Assembly (NCBI GenBank): GCA_012845835.1
Contig: JABAKD010000016.1
Coordinates: 3,968,859 to 4,032,858, forward strand
Source: Undaria pinnatifida
Lineage: Eukaryota > Sar > Phaeophyceae > Laminariales > Alariaceae
Direction: 5' to 3'
DNA: 64,000 nucleotides
In this document: in pieces, positions 10,963 to 21,745 of the stretch
Layout of the letters: every line of letters starts with the position of its first letter
Position numbering within the stretch: position 1 is the first letter of the stretch
Notes under the pieces: model-generated
What the model was told of the DNA's origin: nothing
Seen by the model: the letters and a program-made list of their open reading frames with translations, nothing else
The model's database searches: none
Made by a program: the position numbers and the translations under genes

Positions 10963-11719
10963 GGCCTTCGCGAACGTCCATAAATATCCGGCCTAGCAGG
11001 TTCCGTTCACACCAACGTGTCTTGTCGCAGGCGAATGGGTGGTCGGCCTTGTAGCCGATGCCCCAGAGGAGGCTGTACGGGCTGGCCTCGGCGATGTGCT
11101 TCTCGCTTGTTGCAGCTTGCGCTCGTTGTAAGTCCAGGTTCTGGCTGAACTTGCAGAAGTTGGTGTCGAGGACGATGTCGTGACGGTGTCGCTCCCAACG
11201 CTCCTGGTCAAAGCTAGACACGATTCTTCCAAGAGCTTCTTGTTCGACGGGGTCAGGGGTGGTTCGGCTACAGAGCTCGGTCGCGGTGTCGCCGAAAAGC
11301 GCCGGCTTCTGCGCCATAATCATCTGCTCGGCGCAGTTATACGTGACGCCCTCGTACTCGATATCGCACAGGTACCACTGCGAGAAGACGGACGAGGAGT
11401 TCCGGAAGAAATGACAACATTTCGGGGGGTCCGCGGTGTCGTATGCTGGCGAGGGCGAGTCGTTTGGTGGGGGTGGGGGGAGTGGGGGGTGGCGGATGTT
11501 GGTGGTATCACCGATTGGCGTTGTCGGGGGTAAAGTCGGGTCCGACCGGGCGGCGCTAACTTGAACGCTCGGGTTCGCAGGGGAATAGTTCGGCAAATAC
11601 GAAATACCGGGAGGGTCCACGCGGTGGCGCGTACGCTGGGCGGGGATACTTTGGGGTGTCCTGTCTTCTGGCGTTTGGAGAGCAGGGCCGTACTCGCTAG
11701 GGCATGCCGATCCTATGGC
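10925..11719 (-). CDS. NADAR-domain protein at the gag/protease side of copy B
   Basis: The minus-strand open frame ends in TAA at 10925-10927 and is open back to a TAG at 11720-11722. About 100 N-terminal residues are Pro/Ser/Thr-rich, followed by a near-complete NADAR domain (YbiA/RibX family, roughly 150 residues). Family hallmarks visible in order are FSQWYLCDIEYEGVTYNCAEQ, the AQKPALFGD helix, PVEQEALGR, RWERHRHDIV, KFSQN, EASPYSLLWGIG and RNLLGRIFMDVRE. NADAR proteins act on ADP-ribose-type ligands: YbiA-like members are N-glycosidases on riboflavin intermediates, and others reverse guanine ADP-ribosylation. No ATG precedes the domain in this frame, so a GTG (11620), an upstream exon or polyprotein translation would be needed. 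The domain shows no stop or frameshift although the neighbouring pol is ruined. Confidence 0.85.
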   Translation of the reverse strand, partial: AIGSACPSEYGPALQTPEDRTPQSIPAQRTRHRVDPPGISYLPNYSPANPSVQVSAARSDPTLPPTTPIGDTTNIRHPPLPPPPPNDSPSPAYDTADPPKCCHFFRNSSSVFSQWYLCDIEYEGVTYNCAEQMIMAQKPALFGDTATELCSRTTPDPVEQEALGRIVSSFDQERWERHRHDIVLDTNFCKFSQNLDLQRAQAATSEKHIAEASPYSLLWGIGYKADHPFACDKTRWCERNLLGRIFMDVREGLGSNLPRLLYPR

Positions 11720-11722
11720 CTA

Positions 11723-13144
11723 AGTCCACGCAATGCGCGAGGTTGGCGAGGATGACGGGGCAGGGTGCTCAGGGCATGTTCTGGTCAACCGCGATCGCGA
11801 GTCTTCCGTCTTTGGGACGGGACTGTCCCTCGAGCTCAGGGGCAGCGGTGCTGTCAACACCGTGGCAGCGAGTGGGAACCCGTCGTTCGCGGGCCCAATG
11901 CTGTCACTGGAAAAGCGCAAGGGCTGGGACGAAATGAAAACGTAAGCAAGAACATAATTCAGGATGTTTTGCACAGTAGCAAGAAACAGCAGCAGCGTAA
12001 GGCAACCACAAACCACAGACACACAGAATGAACCTTACATCGGCAGCGTTCAGTGGCCCAAGAGATCGCTGTACGCCCGTGAACAACAACCTGAGTGGAT
12101 AGGCGCCGATGTACCGTAAGTTGCCCATTGAGTAGTAGGCCCTAACCGGCTTGTAGCCTGACGATTTTTTGTAGGTGTGGGAGTGGATTGAAAAGCACCG
12201 CACCTTCGATCCATTCCCCAAATCCTCCTTCGACTACTTTTTTTAGTACTGCGCTCCCGTTAGGGGGACACAGACGCTTGGAAATAATGAAAAATCTTCG
12301 ATGTTTTAGGAGTTGCAAAGGGTTAAGATAAGTCTCATCGAAGAGTTTTCTCCCGGTTTCCTCTCTTTTTTTTTCAAGAAAACCAGGAAATACAGGAAAA
12401 ATACATGTGTCAGGAATTCTAATAGAGGGAAAGGTATTATAGGATAGGAAAGCTTAAGGTTTTCCAGCTTCATGAAAATTTGAAACGCACGCCAGAAAAA
12501 TAAAATAAGAAAAACGGAAAAAGAGGACATTTAGGACAGACTTTTTCGAAAACAACGGCCCTTGCATACCCCGCAGAAATTCCGTTCACAGGAAAAACAT
12601 GCGCATAATGTGCGGCCCTTCACCATGGGTTACGTAGCGTAATGGCATTTCCAATTTCGGACACATGATCTCTCTTAAGATGCTTCCCGCTCGAACAATC
12701 GTTTTTCCTTCTCTCTCTGGAGTTACATTAATGGAAAGCTTCTCAAGCCCGCTCTTCACAAAGTGAAAGGGGCAAGACTATGTATGGCAACTATTAGCAC
12801 CAAGCAATTAATACGCACATATTAAGCACGGGTCTGAGAGACACGGGCATGGCCAGGGGCAATCTGCAAGCCGCCCCCACCAACAACAGGGCAATCGGGC
12901 TCTATATGAGGCTCAACCATTCTAAGCCTCGTTCGTCTCAACTCGTGTCCCAAACCGGTGATTCCGTCGCCTGTTAGGGTTGTACATCGAACCCCCCCCC
13001 TGATCCCCCGCCAAAAACGCGTACACCCCCCTCCCCTCCCGCCTCGGCTCGTGTCCCCTCGTCCAAACATGCTACCGGAAAGGCCTGTCTCGGAACCACG
13101 ACCGTCCCAGATCACCTCCCCCCCCCCCCCTCAATTTTGGAGTT
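11723..13144. other. No gene seen; AT-rich stretch and a hairpin
   Basis: The minus-strand frame of the NADAR protein reopens above 11722 (to about 12022) with a Ser/Pro-rich stretch. It could be upstream element sequence. 12230-12540 is AT-rich with no domain. Poly-C runs occur at about 12992 and 13120. I support no CDS here. Confidence 0.5.
12171..12220 (+). repeat. Solo copy of the retroelement 3'-end motif, forming a hairpin
   Basis: A phrase starting AGGTGTGGGAGTGG and ending CTTCGATCCATTCC closely resembles 3305-3342 (copy A) and the complement of 58422-58458 (copy C). Here the two ends form a 12-bp stem (12179-12190 with 12207-12218, two wobble pairs) around a 16-nt loop. In copies A and C the right arm differs and this stem is not formed. 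Confidence 0.6.
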
Positions 13145-13262
13145 AGTGCAAGCAATGTCTGCCTGGTTGGTGAAAACCCGACGTGCCCCGTGCCGGCATA
13201 GTGGGGATGCGAGGGTCTATGGTCATACGACTACGGCCATGCCCAAACTGAGTACCCCCCTC
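13145..13262 (+). repeat. Dispersed repeat R3, copy 1
   Basis: About 110 bp containing GTCTGCCTGGTTGGTGAAAA, GGGATGCGAGGGTCTA and GGTCATACGACTACGGCCAT, running into a poly-C tract. It is shared with 48890-49005 (same strand) and with the minus strand of 36420-36535. Confidence 0.8.
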
Positions 13263-14815
13263 CCCCCCCCCCTCAACTTTGCTTTCTAGCTCAGACCGTG
13301 GGAAAAAATACCTTCGGCGGCCGTCCGGACAACTGTCACTAGTGCGCTACACCAATAAAATCATCGAAAGTTCGGGCATATCAATGAGCTTTTCAACACA
13401 TACATTTCATACATGCAACATTTGCCTCGTCCAACGCCAACTCTCATTGATAACAAATTCTAAGGCAAACCAACCTAAACATCACCAAAAAAACAGTCTG
13501 CTCTATATCTCAGACCGTAGAATAGTATAAAAAGATCAATTCACCAGGGACTGGTACATGACAAGGCGACGCACAAGCAGGGGCGAGGAGAAGCAGCACA
13601 CAGCATACTTTCACTGACACGTATCGCGATACGTATAACGTATTTTGAGCACTTAACATCACAGTTTGATACCAGGTACGATCTAGCGCGTCCCCAGCAG
13701 GGCCAGTCATCGACCCACCCCACAAGTACTCAGAGCACCCAAAAGCAACATGAACCACTGGTTACACAGCATGGTCAAATCATCGTCACGGCACGCCCTC
13801 CGCACAAAAACAGAATAACCCCCAAAAAAAAGATCCAATACGTATAAGATCGGTATCGGTACCGTGTACAACACGCAATATAACACACCCTATCACCCCT
13901 CAGGGGTGGTTTCGAGGAGGCTTTTCTCGACCAACGGAGATAGTGCAAAAATGCCAGCGATGCGTCTAAGGGAAGCATTCGATAAGAAATTTCCTAATCC
14001 AATATTTTCATGGCGTGCGTCCCCCTTAGCGACAAGAAACGCCTCTGAAAATCGTCCATCCTTGATTCGATACAGCCGCGTCTAAAATTCGCCCCAGGTT
14101 GAGTGTTATACTGTGCGCGTTACACGGTTAGGTGACGTAGATATTCAAATGGGTCGCACAGATATGCTCTAACTCTCAAGCTCTACCGCCTCGATGGCGG
14201 AAATGTCGATGTTGCGGAACAGATTCACGGCAACCCTAAGGAGCCGGAAGACATCACTAGAAGCACGCTGCAGACTCCCTTTGGCATACACCCCAGCGCC
14301 GCGGAAGACGTCACTAGCTTGAACGCTGCAGACTTTCTCGGACACGTCCGATCTCCACCCTGACGGCCCCCATGACGACAAAAGAAGCAAGTACCCACGG
14401 AGGGGGAAAAACGTCGGGGAGAAATTAATGGGTGTACGGTGTTAGACGTAAGAAACACCCCGGGTGGTAATATTTTCCAGAGTAGTTTACGATATAACTC
14501 GGTGCGGTTTCCAGTGGTTGGGCGGTATCTAAGGGAATAGGAAATTAGAGACATCTTTTATTTGGGTGAGCCGGTACCGCTACGGCTTGCGCTACCGTGG
14601 CCACGGCAGCCGTAGGTCGCGACATCTTGCCTTGAGGTTGCCACCGACAGCCGGAGGACGCGGCAGCTTGCGCTACTGTACTGTTTCCACTTTAGCGCCG
14701 TTGTTTCGGCAACCGAGTTAAATCGACACACGGTACATACGTGGGGAGTTTGGCGACCTTAAGCTTCATGAGTGCCCATCCGTCAGAGGGTGAAAACAAA
14801 ACGAGGGTCGGATCA
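13263..14815. other. No gene seen; short direct repeat
   Basis: No supported coding sequence. A 35-40 bp direct repeat containing GGAAGACRTCACTAG and CGCTGCAGACT lies at about 14245 and 14300. A TACCAGGTA word is at 13670-13678. Confidence 0.45.
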
Positions 14816-15020
14816 CTTCTCGCGAGCTGAATCGAGCCATCGGAGCATAAAACCACGGCTTTTCACGGGTCGCATCACTTCTCGCGGGTCGGGTCGGGCC
14901 AGGGTGACGCGGCCCGACCCATGATATTTGAAACCCTCCTGACCCGACGCGACTCGACCCGCGACTTTTCGAAAACCTTGTGACCCGCCCCCGCGGGCCG
15001 GGTCATGAGCCGTGAAAAGC
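14816..15020. repeat. GACCCGACCCG-rich dispersed repeat, copy 1
   Basis: About 200 bp with repeated GGGTCGGGTCGGG and GACCCGACSCGACTCGACC phrases around a CAGGGTGAC core. It is shared with 56090-56290, where the same order of blocks occurs (CAGGGTGACSCG, then a GATATTTGAA-like spacer, then CCTCCTGACCCGAC). Confidence 0.8.
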
Positions 15021-16329
15021 CGTGGATAAGACAAAACGTAGGCGCGGCCGAAAAACACACGCGGTAGAGAGGCGTGCGTGCACCCCCGCCCCCATTCGTT
15101 GCCAGCAGAGCTGCAGACAAAACAGTGCAGATAACAAAACAGGTATGATGAACTCTTGTGAGTCTTCAGACGGAAAAAAACATTGAAAACAAATGGCGAT
15201 TGGAGCATCGGTCACACGAAAGTGCAATGAAACGAGACAAATGATATAAAAATATTGCTACAATGTTACGCAACAGCAGCACAGTCACAGTCTGTTGCTA
15301 TAAATAACATTAGGCACAAAGTAGCATATCCGTGCACTGTACCCGGCCATAGCCATTTGATTGAAGTAGTTCGTATCATAGAGCACAGCAGTGGTAGCTA
15401 GCTGCGATAAGTACGAGTACCAGTAATGTCGGATCAGTTGGCTCAAATACATATACATATATGAGATCAGTTTGTAAGTTTTCGTAACGGTTTGGAAGAA
15501 AGATCCCAGTAAACCGGTTCTACTACATCTAGACTAGACTATATAGTACGCCCGAGTTTCTACATATTTCCGCTTGGGGCACCGGGTACAGAGCATACAG
15601 GGTACGGGGTATCTTGTCTTTTGTTTTGGTTATAATTTTGAGTCGTGGTCGATGATGGTGCACCGCGCACACTCTCTCACTTCTTTCTTCTCCGTCTCCT
15701 CTTCGAGACCCCAAATAATAAACACAGCAATTGGGACCATCTCGCCCATCAGCTCCGAGGAGCTTGCAGCTAGTACTATTAGTAGGCGATTAATTGCGAT
15801 TGAAGAGTGCTTACCCTGCCACATGTAACACGGATCGTCATATCCGCATTACGTTGCGAGCCTCAAATCACTGCTGCAGAGACAGCTGCGAGCCACGGGG
15901 AATCTCTCACGCCTCCGGGACTCGCTGCTGTAATTGGTGTGAGCTAAGTCGCTGGACAGAGCTGCCAGGGTCATCGTCTCGAGCTGCTGCTTGGAACGCC
16001 TACAACAACAACATCGTACGAGCACATTGCTGTCGGCAGACCGCCTGCGGGAAATACGGAGGGCACCACGAGCATTCAATACCACCAACAGCAAACTCAC
16101 CAACCCGGTACGAGGGATCAACTCCTACTGTACACTGGAGATAACCCCGAAAGCATTGATGATTGACATAGGAAGTCTGGCTTCATCTCCAGCACGCAAC
16201 GCCCCGACATATTCGCTGTAATGGAAGGTGAAGCTACGCCAAGGAGGAAGGCGGCGAAGACAAAGAAAACACTGCAGCACAGCACCATTGCTGACTCCCG
16301 ACCTGCTGTACACCTCTGGAGGTACCCTA
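15021..16329. other. No gene seen; probable leader of the copia remnant
   Basis: No supported open frame. The last 500 bp (from about 15800) is more GC-balanced and may be the 5' part of the copia-like gag sequence that follows, but I cannot recognise a domain in it. Confidence 0.4.
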
Positions 16330-17150
16330 TCGCAACGCTAAGCCGCGTTTGATAGAGCCAACATAAACCTCTACGAAATCCTGTACTTGGTCATCGATAA
16401 GGCAGCGGCTCTCCTTGTGGCTACCCAGGCTTACGACGAGCGCGACACCCGTGATAACGAGCAGAAGGCTACGAAATAGCTGGACGACAATTACCTGCGC
16501 GTGACCAACGATACCGTATGAGCGCTCCAGGCGGAACCGATGCGACAAGCGTGGAACCGGACGAGGATCCTGATACGTCTTTCATGAAGGCTGACCGCCT
16601 AGGTATCAAGCTGGCCACGGTGAAGGAACCCGTGACCGATCAACACTTCAAGGACATCATCGTGCAAGGGTTGCCCGAGAACTACCGCCACATCAAGTTC
16701 ATCATGTATAAGGACCTCGACTTCAACCTGACAAACATCCAGGCCACCATGAGGCATTTATACCTGGATGGGCTGTCGCGCAAGAAGACGATCGCTCCGC
16801 ACCGCACCATCATGACAGCAGCAACAGCATAATCCGATCCAGTCGTTGCCACAACTGCGGCAAAGGTGACCACTACAAGAGCGGTTGCGCTGTGCCGGGA
16901 AAAGTTTACCGGACGGGCAAGACGCCCGCAGGCAACAAGGCTGGATCATCATGGGGTGGAGCTGGCCAAAAATGGTGCTCAGCGCACAAAACGGCGTCGC
17001 AAGCAGTGACACCGAGTGCTATGTGCATGGGGCTTAACGCCCGGAGACGAGCAACACGCACACGGCGGCTGTCCTAAGCGTCAAAACCGACGAGAAGCTT
17101 ACTACCAACTTCGTTGACGATTTTGATTTTGGGTTTCAGTTTTAGATCAT
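16330..17150 (+). pseudogene. Ty1/copia gag remnant with CCHC zinc knuckle
   Basis: The first part (from about 16345) reads NLYEILYLVIDKAAALLVAT with in-frame stops. From 16518 a second frame gives an UBN2/copia-gag-like helix region (VTDQHFKDIIVQGLPENYRH). It is followed near 16850 by CHNCGKGDHYKSGC, a complete C-x2-C-x4-H-x4-C knuckle that binds RNA in Gag nucleocapsids. A KWCSAHKTAS segment then continues across a frameshift to about 17150. At least three frame changes and several stops make it non-functional. No copia protease, integrase or RT follows, so it is a fragment. Confidence 0.75.
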
Positions 17151-18689
17151 GGAGCTTCGCCCCCGAAGCATCACCTGGGGTCTATGAGCAAGATTGCCAT
17201 TGATCGCTGGAGTGTCATATCAACACGGGGTAGCTTGGACGACGGTTCGTGGATCCTGTAAAAAGCGATTGAGATTGTCAGAAATGTGTCTTCTGGAACC
17301 GTCACAGCACTGTTAGCTGAGACTGTCGAGACTGCCGAGTCGTCACACCAGAAGACAAGATGCGGTCGCTGGAGAGGCATCTTTCAGGCCCGTGGCCACC
17401 GCATCATCGAAAACTATTGGGACGACCTGGGACAACGTTTGCTGGATTCACAGCGTACATCACCATCATCATCAGGACTGCCGGAGTAGCGGTTTTCTCG
17501 GGTCGCCGGACCTGCCAGAAAGAAGAAAACTATCTACCAGTAGTAGGGAGGAGGAGGACGTGGATGCACATATGTGCCCGTGCGGCACAACAATAAAGAG
17601 TAGGATTCGCATAGTAGGAGAAATATACAAGGAGGAACGGGATGTGTTAGACGACGAGATGAGGAAATTAGACGAATGTGACATGGAAGAGTTTGGTAGA
17701 CTAGAAAGTAGCTTGAAAACGATCGCTATCTCAGGAGATTGATGGTGGCCACAGACGCCGAAGCAGGAAGGGGATAACATAAGCAAACAGTTTTATGTAA
17801 TATGTGGAAAGAGCGTAATGAGCGCCCAAATGTTGGAGGTGTCTCTATTAGGAGCAGGAACGGTGCTCCGTCTCGAAAGGGATGCGTGGTCAATGGTTAA
17901 ATGACTAACGCAAGCAACAAATGAGTACGCCCCCCCCCCCCTCCCGGGGGTCTTGAGGAGGGTCCCGTTTTCCTGCTTGGTAGCTACTGCTGGGATTCGC
18001 TTCCGTGTGACCGTTGTGGGGTGGTGCTGGTGCGGCAGAACTACGTGTTATCAATTGCATATACTGTAACTTGAGTATGTATGGTCTAAAATCCATACAA
18101 TACACGGGTATATAGGGTTTAGTATGGACATACTATATCCTATATAATAAATACTATACGTTTTACGGTATCCTTTCTAAATATTATATAATCGACCCTT
18201 CTTCCCCTCCTCGGTCGGCCCAAAATGATAAAAATGGAGTGGGGGTCTGGCATTTGTTTTCGCCTATGTATCCTTGAGCTGAAGTGTAGTTTTTTCATTT
18301 GTTTGAATACGAACATCGAAACAGCTACAAGTCGTAGCCCAAACATAGAACTACTTACCAATTTCGATTTCCTCAGCGGCCTCCATTTTTTCGCTTCCCA
18401 CACTAAATTTAATATATTCTCCTCTCCGGACGGCTGAGCGGGCTCGAATGCCTGAAACAGCGCTTCTCATCGCTTCTCAGGTTTTGATCTTTTTTATCAA
18501 TACTTAACTTTAAAAGTCCCTTTTATGGGGAAGTTGGATGTCTTCCGGAACATTTTTGCTTCCCTTAAGTTTAAAAATCCTGTTTTTTGGGAATACCACA
18601 CATACTACCTGGACACCGCCTCCTTTCGTTACTTGCGGAACGGTCCAGCTTTTCTTTATTTCTTCTCGTTTTTTTTGTAGTTGCACGAA
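17151..18689. other. No gene recognised
   Basis: An open frame at 17392-17742 (+) ends with an acidic helical stretch (EIYKEERDVLDDEMRKLDEC) but has no recognised domain and no splice support. It may be further degraded element sequence. 18030-18540 is AT-rich. Confidence 0.35.
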
Positions 18690-19330
18690 ACTTCATCATA
18701 CCAGGTCCCAGCTGGATTATCTCAGCTTGGCTCATCACATCATCACCTCAGCTCCGCCCAACAGCGCACCGCAGCGCTAGCTCAGCAGCGCAGTGCCGTG
18801 CAGTGCCGTGCCCTGCCGTGCGATGCGGTACTGTGCGCGATGCTGTGCGTGCTGAGTGCTTTGCTGTACTTACTATTTCGTGCATGTAGTATCATCGTCC
18901 CGTCTCTGGGTTCAGTTTGGCTCATCAGCTCAGCTCAGCTCAGCTCAGCACGCACCGCAGCGCTAGCTCAGCAGAACGTGGCGCCGTGCGGTGCCGTGCC
19001 CTGCCGTGCGGTGCGGCACTGTAGGGTACTGTGCCGTGCTGCTTTGCTGTACTTGCATGCATCATTCTTCGTAGGTCCAGCTTTTTTCTGTGAATTCCGT
19101 TCACCTTTTTCTTTTAGTTGCACGAAGTATGATCATACCAGGTCCCAGCTGACTTCAGCTTGGCACATCAGCTCAGCTCAGCTCAGCTCAGCAGCGCCGT
19201 GCGGTGTCAGCTCAGCTCAGCAGCGCCGTGCGGTGCCATGAGGTGCCGTGCCGTGCGCTGCCGTGCGGTGCAATACTGTGCGGTGCTGTGCTGTGCTTTG
19301 CCGTGCTGCGTGCTTTGCTGTATACGTATT
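18690..19330 (+). repeat. Pentamer-rich GC arrays in a tandemly duplicated block
   Basis: Alternating runs of CAGCT/AGCTC pentamers and of GTGCC/GTGCG pentamers. The block is duplicated: CATACCAGGTCCCAGCTG occurs at about 18699 and 19135, each followed by a CAGCTC array and a GTGCCGTGCGG array, with an intermediate copy starting near 18910. Open frames here are artefacts of the low-complexity sequence. Confidence 0.75.
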
Positions 19331-19339
19331 CTTTTATAA

Positions 19340-19460
19340 ACTTATTATAGTAACGTCAGCTGTGAGTTCGACAAATTTAGGCTCGGTACTCTTTTATGAA
19401 CTTATTCTAATAACGTCAGCTGTGAGTTCAACAAATTTAGGGTCGACACTCATTGCGTAC
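19340..19460 (+). repeat. Two tandem units of dispersed repeat R1
   Basis: Two adjacent units of about 60 bp each carry AACGTCAGCTGTGAGTTC followed by ACAAATTTAGG. They belong to a family also seen at 22226, 22527, 38348-38490 (two units), 40042 and 52405. Inverted copies occur at 19616-19716 and 46090-46190. Confidence 0.75.
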
Positions 19461-19952
19461 TGTTATAAGGCTTAGTTGGGGTAAGCAATTGGTTAACATT
19501 TTGCAAGTGGTTTAACGGACTAATACCCCACTCATTCCTTAACAAATGGCGTCGTCAACAGACCATGGGTTTTTGGGTCATGGGTTCGAATCCCACCATC
19601 CACAACACACCCAGTAATAAGCGCGATCGGAGTATCACACACAGCTTGCAAAGATGAGTTTCGACAAAATCTTCGATCTCACAGCTGGAGTGTACTTTTA
19701 TTTTTATAATAATAGTCTAAACTTTTACGACTTTCCATGTCGAGCTTGAAAAATACTCCTCTCCGATATACCCAGGAAATGAAACATCTTGGATATTGAC
19801 ACGTCCGCCCGTATATCTGGCCGACCTGCTACTATTCCGCCGTTTCAGGGGGGGAGAGTGTTATAAGGCTTCGTTTGGGTAAGCAATTGGTTAACCTTTT
19901 GCAAGTGGTCAAACGGACTACGTAATACCCTACCAGTACTAATTCCTTATCA
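19461..19952 (+). mobile_element. TRIM-like miniature LTR retroelement, copy 1
   Basis: Left terminal repeat 19461-19544 (begins TGTTATAAGGCTTAG, ends CCTTAACA), right terminal repeat 19859-19952. After the left repeat come AA and TGGCGTCGTC, a primer-binding-like start. Just before the right repeat is a GGGGGGGAGAG polypurine tract. The internal part (about 315 bp) has no coding capacity and contains an inserted inverted R1 repeat. The structure matches terminal-repeat retrotransposons in miniature. Confidence 0.78.
19616..19716 (-). repeat. Inverted R1 repeat inside TRIM copy 1
   Basis: Reads GCGATCGGAGTATCACACAC, then AGCTTGCAAAGATGAGTTTC, then TCTCACAGCTGGAGTGTA. It is the near-perfect reverse complement of the second R1 unit at 38420-38505, so the TRIM carries a nested copy. 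Confidence 0.8.
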
Positions 19953-20583
19953 AAACTGCGTAATACACCGGTCATCCGTTTTCGGTACGTTTTCATGAGT
20001 CAAAACCTACTATTTTGTCCATGCCAGTATCATTCGAAGCATCATACCACGTACTTGTACCTGTATTACTATTGTACAACAACACCAGGTTTGTAGATAC
20101 TAGTCTAGTCTACACTTCGTTGAATCACAATAAAAGCTCAGCCGACAGCTGTATGTAGCTCAGCAGCGCAGCACCGTGCGGTGCCGTGCCTTGCCCTGCG
20201 GTGCGGTGCTGTTTCGTGCTGCGCTGTGCTTTCTTTCGAACATACAGCAGTACCGGGTATATGATGCGTTGCGAAATACCAGGCACCAGTTACCGCTATG
20301 GCGTGCTGTGTACTCGTCTTTTAGCTTTGTTCATTCAGTTGATTGTCCTCTCTCGGTCCTCATGTTTTTTTCCCTCCCGCAAATTACACCCGTACTGCCG
20401 ATCAGAACGTGACATCGCCAACAAGCACACAGCACAGTGCACAGCACAGGGCCAACTATCAATATCTCTGCGCAAGCAGCTCTTAGCATTATCAATTCGC
20501 TATTAATAGTCGCACTAAATCATGGGCCGTTTCCTTCTGCCCCTTTTACATGATTTAGTTACATTCTTGCTTGCGCGAGCAAA
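19953..20583. other. No gene seen; short pentamer block
   Basis: Contains a solo GTGCCGTGC/GCGGTGCGGTGC-type block at 20158-20230, like the arrays at 18.7-19.3 kb. There is no supported CDS. Confidence 0.5.
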
Positions 20584-20605
20584 GCGGGCGGCGTCAGCCG
20601 CCCGC
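20584..20605. other. Perfect 9-bp GC hairpin
   Basis: GCGGGCGGC and GCCGCCCGC separated by the tetraloop GTCA: nine consecutive G-C pairs in an otherwise AT-balanced region. No function is apparent. It lies outside any supported gene. Confidence 0.6.
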
Positions 20606-21745
20606 GAAGCGGAGCCCTTGTTTACATGCGAATTTTGATTTTTTTCATACTTTCGAGCATTTTTCCTGCCGCAGATAGAGAACCCCATATTGTAACTCGT
20701 TCTCACCTTCCGGAAGCCAAGTTATCTCGCCACTCGTGTATGCAGAAGCCTCATCCAGCCGCCTCCAATGGCTTGACGGCTTGATCTTTCTTCCGTCTCC
20801 TGGAAGTATTTGTGCCTGCTGCATGGGCTGTCAGCTATGCATGATGGTCTCATGATACCAGGGGTATGCAGCAGTTTGCAAGAACAAACCAAAGTTTCAA
20901 AACCAAGCATCAATTTTCATCAACAACAGCAACAGCAAAAGCAAAAACAAAACTCCACGAAAAAGGTCTGAGTCGCAACGCGCTTCGATCGCGTTCCACT
21001 GCGGTGATGACTACGGGTTGCACGTAGAGCTAGAAGCGGATCAACACTGCTTGTGACTTGGTGACAGCGAACAGCGAGGCCAGGTGACAGGTGACAGCAG
21101 CCGAAAATCTTGAAGCCTCCCGATAAAGCCTCCCGATACGTGTGGAAACCGCTTCACATATCCAAACCGAAAACCGAAAAGCGAAGAGCACGGCCAAGAG
21201 CACATACCAGGTACCGCGCACTGGCTGTTCGATCCTCGCATTACGTAGGGAACAGGTGCACATTGGTGAACGGCATTCACAAAATGGCGGAATTCAGCAA
21301 AGAGCAGGTGAGCTTCAATCACCGGGCGGTCGACCGGAATCGCCGCTCGGGAGGCGAAACTCATCTACTAGGCCTCTGGCGTGTGATCGATGCGCGTGCC
21401 CCACGCTTGGGGGAATTGATACTGACAGTTCATAAAGTAGCATCTGAGGAGGTGAATGCTTGCCAAGTCGAGAACCGAGAAGAGGGGTCTCTTGTATCGC
21501 ACAATTGGAGTTGCACCAGCAAGGCGCCGTGGCCGCGTGTACCTCTCGTTCGTGTTGCAATCCAAGCGGGACGGGTGATATCGGTTATCATGAAGTCGCA
21601 ACTTTCGTGAGACAGATGTTCGCGCTCAATTCTACTTTTTCTCCGACGCACACGGCGACCCGGTTGTTGCTCGTGTGGAGGCTCGTGGACGTGCGGCCTA
21701 CACATCGCCGCTTTTGGCCTTCCTACCCACCGTAGCGACTCAGGC
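20606..21745. other. No gene seen
   Basis: Several overlapping open frames on both strands between 21030 and 21610, but none shows a domain, a credible start or splice sites. A TACCAGGTA word lies at 21205-21213. Confidence 0.4.

Larger units (their letters stand above)
4926..11722 (-). mobile_element. Ty3/gypsy chromovirus copy B with NADAR domain
   Basis: Read on the minus strand, the order is NADAR domain (11719-10925), retropepsin (about 10707-10450), reverse transcriptase (about 9600-8713), RNase H (about 8830-7950, split by a MITE), linker, integrase (about 7000-5653, split by a second MITE) and the chromodomain/Tudor-like tail (to 4944). The order protease-RT-RNase H-integrase is that of Ty3/gypsy. 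Frameshifts, two MITE insertions and lost catalytic residues show it cannot transpose by itself. LTRs were not identified at either end. Confidence 0.88.

Noticed and set aside
19586-19605. GGTTCGAATCC T-arm-like string suggesting a tRNA gene (also at about 23528)
   Set aside because: No acceptor or anticodon stem can be built around it. It sits next to the TRIM primer-binding region and is better explained as tRNA-derived sequence in the element.
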